This document shows positions 34,008 through 42,478 of a stretch of 45,895 nucleotides of DNA, one piece after another. This stretch comes from Candidatus Krumholzibacteriia bacterium (GTDB lineage: Bacteria > Krumholzibacteriota > Krumholzibacteriia > LZORAL124-64-63). Below the pieces are notes generated by a model. That model was not told where the DNA came from. It made no database searches and worked only from the letters and a program-made list of their open reading frames with translations. The number at the start of each line of letters is the position of its first letter. The stretch's first letter is position 1. The DNA lies in NCBI GenBank assembly GCA_024762975.1, contig JANTGJ010000012.1, positions 1-45,895 of the forward strand, written 5' to 3'. The translations under genes and the position numbers were made by a program.

Positions 34008-34733
34008 ATGGAAAAACGGAGGCGATTTGCGCTTCTCGGGGGCAGGACGTTGCGTTACGAGGTGCGAAAGCATCGGCAAGCCCGCAGCGCGACGGCGCGA
34101 GTGAACCGGCGGGACGGTGTGGTCGTGACCCTGCCGTGGAGAGTTCCGTTCCGTGTGGTGCCCTCGTTACTGAAAGAATGGGAACCCTTCCTGGTCGAGC
34201 AGGCCGAGAAATATGGGGTCTGGAACGGTCCCGCCGTTCGCGAATTTTCGACCGGCAGCGAACTCTGGATCCTGGGCGAGCTGCGGTCGCTGCAGATCGA
34301 GGCCCTGCCAGCGCAGCGGAAACGGTACTCCGCGGCGCTGGAACCCGGTGCCTTGCGCCTGGCCCTGGCTCCGGAGGAAATCCTGGATGTGCGGCCGGCG
34401 GTCGAAAAATTCCTTCGCCGTTTGGCCCGCACGGAACTGGTCGATCGTGTTAAACATTGGGCTCCGCGGGTGGGGCGGGAGCCGACGAAAGTGATGATCG
34501 GCGAGCGGACCAGCCGTTGGGGCAGCTGTTCCCGACGCGGGACCCTGTCGTTCTGCTACCGTCTGGTAATGGCTCCGCCGGAAACCATCGACGCCGTCGT
34601 GGCGCACGAACTATGCCACCTCGTCCATCTGAATCACTCCCCCCGGTTCTACGAGTTGCTCGACGAGGTCTGTCCCGGACATCGCCAGGTGATGGCCTGG
34701 CTGGATGTGCACCACGACGAGCTGTTGATCTAG
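34008..34733 (+). CDS. YgjP-like (DUF45) M48-type metallopeptidase
   Basis: ATG 34008 has AAGGA 7 bases upstream; the ORF-track start at 33897 lies in non-coding sequence. The 241-aa protein has the DUF45/WLM-like layout: RSATARVNRRDGVVVTLPWR, ERTSRWGSCSRRGTLSFCYR, and the zinc site HELCHLVHLNH (His200, Glu201, His204, with His210). It is predicted cytoplasmic. The family is conserved but its physiological substrate is not established. Confidence 0.9.
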   Translation: MEKRRRFALLGGRTLRYEVRKHRQARSATARVNRRDGVVVTLPWRVPFRVVPSLLKEWEPFLVEQAEKYGVWNGPAVREFSTGSELWILGELRSLQIEALPAQRKRYSAALEPGALRLALAPEEILDVRPAVEKFLRRLARTELVDRVKHWAPRVGREPTKVMIGERTSRWGSCSRRGTLSFCYRLVMAPPETIDAVVAHELCHLVHLNHSPRFYELLDEVCPGHRQVMAWLDVHHDELLI

Positions 34734-34749
34734 CAGGCTGCCCGGGGAC

Positions 34750-34778
34750 TTGCCGCGCGGACTGCCTACCGGTATCCT
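34750..34778 (+). promoter_or_regulatory. Putative promoter of the HD-protein operon
   Basis: TTGCCG (34750-34755) and TATCCT (34773-34778) are separated by 17 bases, 46 bases upstream of the ATG at 34824. The hexamers match the consensus at 4/6 each. Confidence 0.4.
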
Positions 34779-34823
34779 CTCCTTCAGATCCCGATCCAAT
34801 TCCCCGAGACCGGAGAGTCGCGC

Positions 34824-35387
34824 ATGAGTGATCTCTATCGCCGCGAAACCACCCTGGCCCTGCTGCACGAATTCACGCGTACGGAGAGCCTGCGTCGTCA
34901 CGCCTACGCCGTTGAAGCCGCCATGAAAGCTGCCGCCGAGCGCACCGGCAACGATGTCGAGTACTGGTCGGCGGTAGGGCTGTTGCACGATTTCGACTAC
35001 GAGAAGTACCCCGAGGCTCCGGATCATCCCTTCGAGGGAGCGAAGATTCTCCGCGAGCGCGGCTATCCCGAAGAATTCGTCCGCACGATCCTGTCCCATG
35101 CATCGTACACGGAGGTCCCGCGCGAAAACGACTGCGCGAAGTGGCTGTTCGCGGTCGACGAACTGTCCGGGTTCTGCATGGCCTGCGCCATGGTCCAGCC
35201 CGACAGGAAGATCGCCCAGGTAAAGGTCAAATCGGTGCGCAAGAAGCTGAAAAAGAAGGATTTCGCGGCCAAGGTCAACCGCCAGGAAATTCAGGAAGGC
35301 GCCGATGATCTGGGGATGGAACGGGATGAACTGATCGAGCATGTGCTGAATGCGCTCGTACCGGCATCCGAAGAACTGGGCTTGTAG
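34824..35387 (+). CDS. HD-domain protein
   Basis: The 187-aa cytoplasmic protein has the HD metal-binding pattern: His26 (LRRHAYAVEA), LLHDFDYEKYP with His55-Asp56, SHASY (His92) and VDELSGF (Asp112). HDIG-type proteins of this size are usually phosphohydrolases on nucleotides or related phosphates; no specific substrate is evident. The C-terminal third is Lys-rich. Its TAG stop overlaps the GTG start of the next gene, making translational coupling likely. Confidence 0.88.
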   Translation: MSDLYRRETTLALLHEFTRTESLRRHAYAVEAAMKAAAERTGNDVEYWSAVGLLHDFDYEKYPEAPDHPFEGAKILRERGYPEEFVRTILSHASYTEVPRENDCAKWLFAVDELSGFCMACAMVQPDRKIAQVKVKSVRKKLKKKDFAAKVNRQEIQEGADDLGMERDELIEHVLNALVPASEELGL

Positions 35388-36328
35388 TGGGAGGCCGACG
35401 AATCCGGGAGCTGCTGGGTATCGAGCACCCGATTGTCCAGGGCGGCATGGTCTACAACAGCGGGGCCCGGTTGGCCGCGGCCGTCAGTGAGGCCGGCGGT
35501 CTGGGGCTGATCGGCGCGGGCAGCATGCGGCCCGAATTGCTCCGCGAGCAGATCCGCAAGGCGCACACCCTGACCGACAAACCTTTCGGGGTGAATCTGC
35601 CCCTGCTGTACAAGCACGCGCGCGAGTTGATGGAAGTCTCGCTGGAAGAAAACGTGCGAATTTTCTTCACTTCGGCCGGCTCGCCGAAGAAGGCGATCGG
35701 TCCGTTGAAGAAGGCGGGCTGTACGGTGGTACACGTCGTCGCCTCGCCGGCGTTGGCCGTGAAGTGTCAGGATGCCGGCTGCGACGCGATCGTCTGCGAA
35801 GGCTTCGAAGCCGGCGGACACAACGGTCGCGAGGAGATCACGACCTTGGTCCTGGTGCCCGAGTGCGTCTCTGCCGTGGAGATCCCGGTGATCGCCGCGG
35901 GGGGCATCGCGACGGGAGCGCAAATCGTCGCCGCGCAGGCTCTCGGAGCGGACGGTGTGCAGATCGGATCGCGTTTTGCTGCGACGGTCGAGTCCTCGAG
36001 CCACGAGAACTTCAAACAGGCGGTGGTTGCCGCCGGGCCCGGAGATACGCACCTTGTACTGAAGTCCCACGTTCCGGTCCGGCTGCTGAAGAACCGCTTC
36101 TTCGCTGAAATCGTGGCCCTGGAGAACCGCGGTGCCTCGAGTGCGGAGCTGGCCGAGCATCTGGGATCCGGCCGCGCCCGAAGTGGTATGCTGGAGGGAG
36201 ACATCGAAGACGGAGAACTGGAAATCGGGCAGGTCAGCGGCCTGATCGACGATGTTCCGACCGTCGCCGAACTGATGCAACGCCTGTTGCGCGAGATGAC
36301 CGAGACCCTCGAACGACTGAACCCCTGA
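35387..36328 (+). CDS. Nitronate monooxygenase / FabK-like flavin oxidoreductase
   Basis: The 313-aa TIM-barrel flavoprotein begins LLGIEHPIVQGGMVYNSGARLAAAVSEAG and carries EGFEAGGHNG (FMN and active-site His region), PVIAAGGIATG and ADGVQIGSRFAAT. These are shared by 2-nitropropane dioxygenase/nitronate monooxygenase and by the enoyl-ACP reductase FabK. I cannot separate the two activities from motifs alone, and there are no fatty-acid synthesis neighbours to support FabK. It starts at GTG 35387, overlapping the HD gene stop. Confidence 0.87.
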   Translation: MGGRRIRELLGIEHPIVQGGMVYNSGARLAAAVSEAGGLGLIGAGSMRPELLREQIRKAHTLTDKPFGVNLPLLYKHARELMEVSLEENVRIFFTSAGSPKKAIGPLKKAGCTVVHVVASPALAVKCQDAGCDAIVCEGFEAGGHNGREEITTLVLVPECVSAVEIPVIAAGGIATGAQIVAAQALGADGVQIGSRFAATVESSSHENFKQAVVAAGPGDTHLVLKSHVPVRLLKNRFFAEIVALENRGASSAELAEHLGSGRARSGMLEGDIEDGELEIGQVSGLIDDVPTVAELMQRLLREMTETLERLNP

Positions 36329-36356
36329 CTCGATTCAGGAACGAACGGAGAACTCT

Positions 36357-37934
36357 GTGAGCGACGCTGCCGCCGTCCCGATCAAGACCAGCATCTGGAA
36401 GCAATTCCCCGGCGCCTTCTGGTGCGCCAACGTCATGGAGATCTTCGAGCGCATGGGCTGGTACGGCTTTTACGCCGTCAGTTCGCTCTACCTGACCGGC
36501 GCGGTCGCCGACGGCGGCCTCGGGCTGTCGAGCGAGGACCGCGGCGTCATCCAGGGCCTGGCGACGTTCTTTCTGTACCTCTTCCCGGCTGTTTTCGGCG
36601 CTCTGGCCGATCGCTACGGTTTCAAGCGCATGTTCCTGGCCTCCTGCACGGTGATGATCCCCGGCTACCTGCTGTTGGGCATTCCCAGCGGCTTCTGGGG
36701 TTTCCTGATGGTCTATTTCCTGGTCGCGATCGGCCATGGCATGTTCAAGCCGGTGGTCATTTCGACCGTCGCCAAATCCACGAACGAGAAAACCGGCAGC
36801 ATGGGCTTCGGCATCTTCTACATGATGGTCAACATCGGCGGCTTCCTGGGCCCGATCGTCGCCGGTATCGTGCGGGGCTGGGACTGGCAGTATGTATTCT
36901 ACGCCTCGGCGGGCTGGATCGTGCTGATGGGGGTCGTCGCGCTGATCTTCTACAAGGAGCCGCCGCGGGACGCCGAGGCCGAGGGTAAGCGCTCGCTCGG
37001 AGAAGTTTTCGCCGGCATGGTTGCCGTGGTTGGGAACGGCCGGTTTTTCCTGCTTGTGGCCGGTCTGCTCTTCCTGTTGGTGATGGGCTCGAAGTGGCTG
37101 GAACCCATCGTCTATCTGCCCGCCGCGGCGATCTGGATTGCTGCGAACCTACTGCTGGACCTGGTGCTGCGAGGCAATCGCGGTCGCGATGACGTCCACT
37201 GGCTGGCGCAGCCGATGAAGGTGGGCGAGGGCCGTTACCTCGTCTTCCTCGTGCTGATGGCGTTCTTCTGGACCAGTTTCAACCAGATTTTCATGACCCT
37301 GCCCGAGTACATCCGTGACTACGCCGACACCAGCGATCTGATCCACAGCTTCGGCCCAATGGCCCAAGCGATCACCGGCATGTTCACGAAAATGGGTGTC
37401 GATACCAGCGAGTGGGGCCGTGCGGTGCTGGAGCACGGCCAGGTCAAGCCCGAACACCTGATCAATCTGAATGCGTTCGGTATCATCATCGGCCAGGTCG
37501 GCATCGCCTACCTGGTGCGCAAAGTGGCTCCCTTGACGGCCATCATGCTGGGCTCGTTCATCACCGTGATCAGCTTCCTGCTGTACCTGGTCGGTCAGGG
37601 CGGCTGGATCATCGTCATCGCGATCCTCGTCTTCTCGATCGGTGAAATGCTGGCCAGCCCGCGCTCGAAAGAGTACGCCGGCCGCATCGCCCCGCCGGAA
37701 AAGGTCGGTATGTACATGGGCTACTTCTACTGGTGCGTGGCTCTGGGCAATCTCTTTGGCGGCCTGCTGTCGGGCGAGATGTACCAGCACTACGGTCCGG
37801 TCGAACGCGGCGGCACCGGCAGTCCGAACATGATGTGGATCGTCTTCGCAGGTTTGGCCATGGTTTCGGTCGTGTTGCTGTACGTGTACGACAAGTGGGT
37901 GCAGGCCCATCCGCAGAAGGGGGGCGCGGAATGA
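36357..37934 (+). CDS. POT/MFS-type transporter (second copy)
   Basis: The 525-aa protein has about 12-14 membrane segments. The GTG start at 36357 is preceded by ACGGAG. It shows [18 protein letters not shown] (the ExFERxxWYG motif of the POT group), [16 protein letters not shown] and [17 protein letters not shown]. It is longer than the 31949 paralogue, with an insert between about residues 220 and 275. It overlaps YjbQ by 4 bases. The proton-coupled uptake mechanism is inferred from the family; substrate unknown. Confidence 0.9.
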   Translation: MSDAAAVPIKTSIWKQFPGAFWCANVMEIFERMGWYGFYAVSSLYLTGAVADGGLGLSSEDRGVIQGLATFFLYLFPAVFGALADRYGFKRMFLASCTVMIPGYLLLGIPSGFWGFLMVYFLVAIGHGMFKPVVISTVAKSTNEKTGSMGFGIFYMMVNIGGFLGPIVAGIVRGWDWQYVFYASAGWIVLMGVVALIFYKEPPRDAEAEGKRSLGEVFAGMVAVVGNGRFFLLVAGLLFLLVMGSKWLEPIVYLPAAAIWIAANLLLDLVLRGNRGRDDVHWLAQPMKVGEGRYLVFLVLMAFFWTSFNQIFMTLPEYIRDYADTSDLIHSFGPMAQAITGMFTKMGVDTSEWGRAVLEHGQVKPEHLINLNAFGIIIGQVGIAYLVRKVAPLTAIMLGSFITVISFLLYLVGQGGWIIVIAILVFSIGEMLASPRSKEYAGRIAPPEKVGMYMGYFYWCVALGNLFGGLLSGEMYQHYGPVERGGTGSPNMMWIVFAGLAMVSVVLLYVYDKWVQAHPQKGGAE

Positions 37935-38347
37935 AATCGTACCGCAGGGAACTGTGGTTCGAGGTCCCGACCCGCCGGGCGTTGATCAACATCACGCCCG
38001 ACGTGGAGCAGTGCCTGGCCGAGAGCGGCATCACCGAAGGGATGGTGCTGGTCAACGCGATGCACATCACCGCCTCGGTTTTCATCAATGATGACGAGTC
38101 CGGTCTGCACCACGACTACGAGGTGTGGCTGGAGAAACTGGCCCCGCACGCCCCGACCGATCAGTACCGCCACAACGTGGGCGAGGACAATGCCGACGCC
38201 CACATGAAGCGGCAGATCATGGGGCGTGAGGTGGTGGTGGCCATTACCGGGGGACGGCTGGATTTCGGGACCTGGGAACAGATCTTCTATGGAGAGTTCG
38301 ACGGGCGGCGGCGCAAGCGGGTGTTGGTGAAGATTATCGGGGAGTAG
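37931..38347 (+). CDS. yjbQ: YjbQ family protein (UPF0047)
   Basis: ATG 37931 overlaps the transporter TGA; the ORF-track start at 37733 lies within that gene. The 138-aa protein carries the YjbQ pattern: [43 protein letters not shown] and [14 protein letters not shown]. YjbQ proteins are small trimeric enzymes with secondary thiamine phosphate synthase activity in some members; the physiological role is unclear. It is the last gene of the HD-oxidoreductase-transporter unit and is followed by a strong hairpin. Confidence 0.93.
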   Translation: MKSYRRELWFEVPTRRALINITPDVEQCLAESGITEGMVLVNAMHITASVFINDDESGLHHDYEVWLEKLAPHAPTDQYRHNVGEDNADAHMKRQIMGREVVVAITGGRLDFGTWEQIFYGEFDGRRRKRVLVKIIGE

Positions 38348-38365
38348 CCGGACTTGTCTTTTCGT

Positions 38366-38397
38366 GACGCCCAGCCGTACCAACACGGCTGGGCGTC
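38366..38397. terminator. Hairpin between convergent genes
   Basis: GACGCCCAGCCGT (38366-38378) and ACGGCTGGGCGTC (38385-38397) form a perfect 13-bp stem with a 6-base loop, in the 66-base gap between convergent genes. There is no good T-tract on either side, so it may act as a bidirectional terminator or as an RNA 3'-end stabiliser. Confidence 0.65.
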
Positions 38398-38413
38398 CTC
38401 ATTGGTAAAAAAC

Positions 38414-39583
38414 CTATTTCGCAAGCACGATTTTCTGCGTCTCCACCTCGTCGCCCGCCTGGATGCGCACGACGTAGACGCCGGCGGCGCAGATCTTTCC
38501 TGCCGCGTCGCGACCTCGCCACTCGGCCCGCTGCGGCCCCGCAGTCGTCATTTCGGACAGTAGCGTTTCAACCCTGAGGCCGGCCAGATCGAAGACCGCC
38601 GCTTCGCCCCGGGCGTCGGCAGCCAGATCGAATAATATCGTCGTGCCGGGGTTGAAAGGATTCGGCGAGACACTGCGAATCGCCAGAGACTCTCCGTGAA
38701 TTTCCGGCACCCCGGCCGGATCATCATAGCCGACCTCCCGTCGCCAAATACTGCGCCCATAGGTCGCACTGACGATATGGAATCCCTGCCGGAGCGGCCG
38801 CATGTCCACGGCCTTCAACTCGGTCACGACCACCGCCTTGGGGCAGCCGTTGTTCGAGCGGTGCCACGAGGCTCCGCCGTCCAGGGAGCGGGCGTGGCCG
38901 TAGGCGGTACCCAGGTACAGGTGCTGGTCGTTGTCCGGGTAGACGATCAGGTCGGCCAGGGGCAGGTTGGGGAGATTCCCCGTGATGTTGTCCCAGTCCC
39001 GGCCCAGATTCGACGTGTAGTAGATCTTCTGTCCGGGAGAGGACAACCCGTTCATCAGGGCATAGGCGGCGTTCGGATCGGTCGGATGCGGAACGACCTT
39101 GCGCACACGGGTACCGACCGGCAGGCCGCTCTTGCGGTTGTACCACCAGTCGCCCTGCTTGACGTAGCACTGGTACTCCGTATCGGTCGACAAACAGGCC
39201 CAGATCACCGTGTGGCCGGACACGGGGGAGACCGTCAACTCGGAGACCGAGTTGGTGAACTCTGCGACCGATTCCTTCAACCAGACCAGATCCAGGTTCG
39301 ACCGGGAGTAGATCCACCCGTCTCCATGCCTGTAGATGCGACCATCGCACTCGGTGTACTGCGTGATCGTCAGATAGTTCGTTCTCGACGTCCAGGTTCC
39401 GTCATAGCCGTGATCGTTCGAATAGGACCAACCGCCGTCGTGGCCGGCCTCGGGATCATCCCAGGGGGAAGGTACGGGTTGCTGCCAGACGTTCGGTGCG
39501 GGGGGGCGGTCCAGGGGTGAAGCCAGGAAGCAGAGCATGACATGACCGCACAACAGAGCCGGACAGAGGGGAATGCGTCGCAT
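38414..39583 (-). CDS. Secreted BNR-repeat-like protein with sorting tail
   Basis: The 389-aa protein starts after a perfect GGAGGT and has a weak signal-like N-terminus (LCPALLCGHVMLCFLAS). The middle has sialidase/VPS10-type repeats: IYYTSNLGRDWDNITGNLP and an Asp-box ARSLDGGASWHRSNN, consistent with part of a beta-propeller. The C-terminal 90 residues are a FlgD-Ig/type IX-like tail (VSPNPFNPGTTILFDL, AAGVYVVRIQAG, ending KIVLAK). It is short for a full six- or seven-blade propeller, so it may be a reduced member. Function unknown; surface location is expected. Confidence 0.82.
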   Translation of the reverse strand: MRRIPLCPALLCGHVMLCFLASPLDRPPAPNVWQQPVPSPWDDPEAGHDGGWSYSNDHGYDGTWTSRTNYLTITQYTECDGRIYRHGDGWIYSRSNLDLVWLKESVAEFTNSVSELTVSPVSGHTVIWACLSTDTEYQCYVKQGDWWYNRKSGLPVGTRVRKVVPHPTDPNAAYALMNGLSSPGQKIYYTSNLGRDWDNITGNLPNLPLADLIVYPDNDQHLYLGTAYGHARSLDGGASWHRSNNGCPKAVVVTELKAVDMRPLRQGFHIVSATYGRSIWRREVGYDDPAGVPEIHGESLAIRSVSPNPFNPGTTILFDLAADARGEAAVFDLAGLRVETLLSEMTTAGPQRAEWRGRDAAGKICAAGVYVVRIQAGDEVETQKIVLAK

Positions 39584-39796
39584 GCGCCACCTCCAGGTTC
39601 GGATTGTGTGTCATCGTTACCACGCAGGAATGGGCGTCGCCGCCGGCGAAGCCTTCCGTAAATGGATCCTGAACTATCTCTATCGCGGTACTTGTTTGCT
39701 TGCGGTGTGCGGTTCGCCATCCTCCCGGCGATTCTTGAAGTCAATTCCCGGGAGCATCCTCTCCCCAATCCAAAACCGAAGTCAATGGGGGTGGCG

Positions 39797-39825
39797 CTGG
39801 ACGGTGCGGCGGGCTGTGCTAGGAT
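39797..39825 (+). promoter_or_regulatory. Putative queG promoter in a 278-base gene-free gap
   Basis: CTGGAC (39797-39802) and TAGGAT (39820-39825) are 17 bases apart, 36 bases before the queG start. The gap 39584-39861 also contains the upstream region of the divergent BNR gene. I see no other feature there, apart from a 9-base direct repeat GAAGTCAAT at two places. Confidence 0.4.
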
Positions 39826-39861
39826 GCCCAGATAGAGAACCGTAGGCCCGGAGGTAAGTCG

Positions 39862-40944
39862 TTGAGCGAAAGAGAGTCCGTATCGGTGCCATGCACGGCG
39901 CAGGAACTGGCGGGATTTTTTGCCCTCTCCGGCCCCGAGCACGGCATTGACCTTGCCGGCGCAGTCTCCCTTCCGGCCTCGTTGCCCAACGAGAGTAGAT
40001 TCAGCACGTGGATTGCCGAACGTCGCGACGGCAACCTCGACTACATGGTCCGCAATCCCGAGCAGCGCCTCGACCCAACGATCCGCAATCCCGAAGCGAA
40101 GTCCCTGCTCGTCTTCGCCCAGCGGTACACCGATGGCTGGCCCGCGCACCATCGCGACCCGGTTGCTGGCGGTCAGGCGCCGATCGACGCGCCGTGGACC
40201 GACCGTGTCAGCCGCTACGCCCGCGGCTTGGACTATCACGATGTCCTGCTCAACAGTATCCGTGACTTGTTGAAGGATCTGGTGCAGGAAATCCCCGGTT
40301 TTGTCGCCTACGCCTCCACCGACACCGGCCCCTATCTGGAACGCGAGTACGCCTGGCTTGCCGGCTTCGGTTTCCTGGGCAAGAACACCTGCCTGATCCA
40401 TGAACGACTCGGCTCGGGGATGTTCCTGGGCGTGGCGCTCACCAACCTCGAGATCAGCGGCCTGCCCGAGCAGCAGACCGAACCGCTGTACTCAGTCCTG
40501 CGAAGACGCGAGGAGGCTCCGGCCACCCGTATCCTCTCCGCCTGCGGCCGCTGTACCGCCTGCATCGATGCCTGCCCGACCGACGCGCTCCTGCCGGAGG
40601 GCGGCATGGACGCTCGCCGCTGCCTCTCGAACTTCACCATCGAGCAGCAGGGTCAGACCCCCGAAGAATTCAAACCCGCACAGGGCGGAACTGTCTTCGG
40701 GTGCGATATCTGCCAGGCGGTTTGCCCATGGAATCAGAAGGCCGAACGCGCACGCCACGACATCCCGGAAGTTCGCCACGAGTATGCCACCGGCGAGGAA
40801 CACGCCGAACTCGACCTGGCCCGACTGGCCGAAATCACCGACGAGGAATTCCGCCGGCGTTTTCGCCGAACGCCGATTTGGCGCTGTCATCCCGAGGGCC
40901 TGCGGCGCAATGTACGTACGGCACTCGGGAATCTCGACAAATAG
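39862..40944 (+). CDS. queG: Epoxyqueuosine reductase
   Basis: The 360-aa cytoplasmic enzyme reduces epoxyqueuosine to queuosine in tRNA, using cobalamin and two 4Fe-4S clusters. The start is TTG 39862, fixed by a perfect GGAGGT 6 bases upstream. Visible hallmarks are DTGPYLEREYAWLAGFGFLG (about 154-173), the ferredoxin motif CGRCTACIDACPT (Cys228, 231, 234, 238) and GCDICQAVCPWN (Cys281, 284, 288). Length is typical. No other queuosine gene is in the window. Confidence 0.96.
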   Translation: MSERESVSVPCTAQELAGFFALSGPEHGIDLAGAVSLPASLPNESRFSTWIAERRDGNLDYMVRNPEQRLDPTIRNPEAKSLLVFAQRYTDGWPAHHRDPVAGGQAPIDAPWTDRVSRYARGLDYHDVLLNSIRDLLKDLVQEIPGFVAYASTDTGPYLEREYAWLAGFGFLGKNTCLIHERLGSGMFLGVALTNLEISGLPEQQTEPLYSVLRRREEAPATRILSACGRCTACIDACPTDALLPEGGMDARRCLSNFTIEQQGQTPEEFKPAQGGTVFGCDICQAVCPWNQKAERARHDIPEVRHEYATGEEHAELDLARLAEITDEEFRRRFRRTPIWRCHPEGLRRNVRTALGNLDK

Positions 40945-40997
40945 CAATCAATGCCCACCGCAACACTGGTGATCCGGCCGAAATCGCTGTACCATTT

Positions 40998-41015
40998 GAG
41001 CCTTGGGGAAGGCTC
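40998..41015 (+). other. Small hairpin upstream of the 41069 gene
   Basis: GAGCCTT and AAGGCTC form a perfect 7-bp stem with a GGGG loop, 54 bases before the ATG. A weak -10 (TACCAT, 40990-40995) lies just upstream, so the hairpin could sit at the 5' end of the mRNA. Its role is unknown; it could equally be the end of the queG transcript, although no T-tract follows. Confidence 0.35.
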
Positions 41016-41068
41016 GACGACCATCGGGTCCATGAACGAAATACCGGACGTATCCAGGGGAATCCTCC

Positions 41069-42478
41069 ATGACTAAAGACCTGCTCCACTCGCGGACTCC
41101 GACTGCGACCACGTTGCAGAAGGCTCTCGAGTTCAACCTGAACCCTCTACTCTATGGCTCGATCGTCGAGATCGGGGCGGGGCAGGAGGTGGCGCGCAAC
41201 TTCTTCCAGGCCGGCGGTGCCTCGGGCACCATCGCCCAGACCAGCTCGGCCTATGACATGCGCTTCAGCGACGCGATCTATGGGCCGGATGACACGGGTC
41301 GCTATGTTTCGCGCAGCCGGCTGCTGCGCATGCTGGAGCGGGAGTTCGATCAGGTCGTCGAGCGTGTCCGGGACGACCGGGATCCCGAGTCGCTGTATTT
41401 CGGCTTTGCCGATACCGTTTCGGCCAAACGGTTCGGTGTGGACAGCGAGTGCCACGGCTGGATGGGAATCCAGTTCCAGCACGAGCCGGGCGCCGAGCCC
41501 AGTCGCATCATGCTGCACGTTCTGATGCTCGATTCGACGAATCAGGGGCAGCAGACCGCGCTGGGCATTCTGGGCGTGAATCTGATCCACTCGACCTTCA
41601 AGTACCTGGACGATGTGGACCAGCTGGTCGACTCGTTGAGCGACAATCTGGTCTGGGGTCGCATCGACATCGACTACATCCACTTCGATGGGCCGTGCTT
41701 CAAGTTCGGAGCCAACCGCCAGATGCCGCTCAAATTGGTCACCTCCAGCCAGGGGCCGGTCGTGATCTTCGAGCCGAAAGGACGCTGTGGAATTCCGGCC
41801 GACCTGCTGTACAAGAAGGTTCCTCTGATCCTGCGCGGAACCTTCCGGCCGTTCACGAACGTGCACGCGGACATGATCGAGGCGGGGCGTGAGGCGCTGA
41901 AGAAGGAACTGGGGATCGGTGACGATGACATTGTCGTTCTTTGCGAAATGAACGTCGCGCGCTACCTGTACGAGGACGCAGACGATGTTTCGGATCTGCG
42001 TGCCCGCGTGGACATGATCTGCGAGCTCGGTTACCACGCGATGGTGACCTCGCATCTGCGCTACTTCCGATTGGGCGAATACTTCCTGAAGCACGCGTTG
42101 CGGCGGATCGCTTTCGTGCTGTCGGTGGCGGACCTCGACACGATTTTCGACGAGGACTACTACGAGGGACTGGACGGTGGCATGCTGCAGGCGGTGGCCA
42201 AGGTCTTCGCCTCCGACTCGAAACTTCTGACCTATCCGATCCTGACTCCCGAGGGAACCGTGCGCACCGTGGCGAACCATGTGATCGCCGAGGAACAGCA
42301 CCACCTCTTCCAGCACCTGGTCTACAATCGCCGGATCCTGCCGCTGACGCCGCCGCGCGACAAACTCGTCCCGTTCGAACCGGAGACGATCGGCAGCCTG
42401 ATCGCGCAGGGTAACGAGCGTTGGATGGACCTGGTCCCGGCTTCGGTGCAGCGTCGAATCGGTGAGTTGAAGATCTGA
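41069..42478 (+). CDS. Conserved protein of unknown function, 469 aa
   Basis: The protein begins ALEFNLNPLLYGSIVEIGAGQEVARNFFQAGG and continues with AYDMRFSDAIYG and RYVSRSRLLRMLEREFDQVV. I recognise this as a widespread conserved family, sometimes labelled nicotinate-nucleotide adenylyltransferase in databases. I see no HxGH nucleotidyltransferase motif to justify that label. It has no signal peptide or membrane segments and looks globular and cytoplasmic. The ATG is preceded by GGGGAA. Its stop overlaps the start of the radical SAM gene (TGATG), so the two are probably translated together and may act together. Confidence 0.85.
   Translation: MTKDLLHSRTPTATTLQKALEFNLNPLLYGSIVEIGAGQEVARNFFQAGGASGTIAQTSSAYDMRFSDAIYGPDDTGRYVSRSRLLRMLEREFDQVVERVRDDRDPESLYFGFADTVSAKRFGVDSECHGWMGIQFQHEPGAEPSRIMLHVLMLDSTNQGQQTALGILGVNLIHSTFKYLDDVDQLVDSLSDNLVWGRIDIDYIHFDGPCFKFGANRQMPLKLVTSSQGPVVIFEPKGRCGIPADLLYKKVPLILRGTFRPFTNVHADMIEAGREALKKELGIGDDDIVVLCEMNVARYLYEDADDVSDLRARVDMICELGYHAMVTSHLRYFRLGEYFLKHALRRIAFVLSVADLDTIFDEDYYEGLDGGMLQAVAKVFASDSKLLTYPILTPEGTVRTVANHVIAEEQHHLFQHLVYNRRILPLTPPRDKLVPFEPETIGSLIAQGNERWMDLVPASVQRRIGELKI

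Noticed and set aside
32710-34104. Plus-strand ORF of 464 aa
   Set aside because: Crosses the end of the POT gene, the PilJ gene and an intergenic region in another frame; no coherent protein.
41069-42478. Nicotinate-nucleotide adenylyltransferase assignment for the 469-aa protein
   Set aside because: The label is familiar for this family, but no HxGH or ISSTxxR-type motif is present in the sequence.
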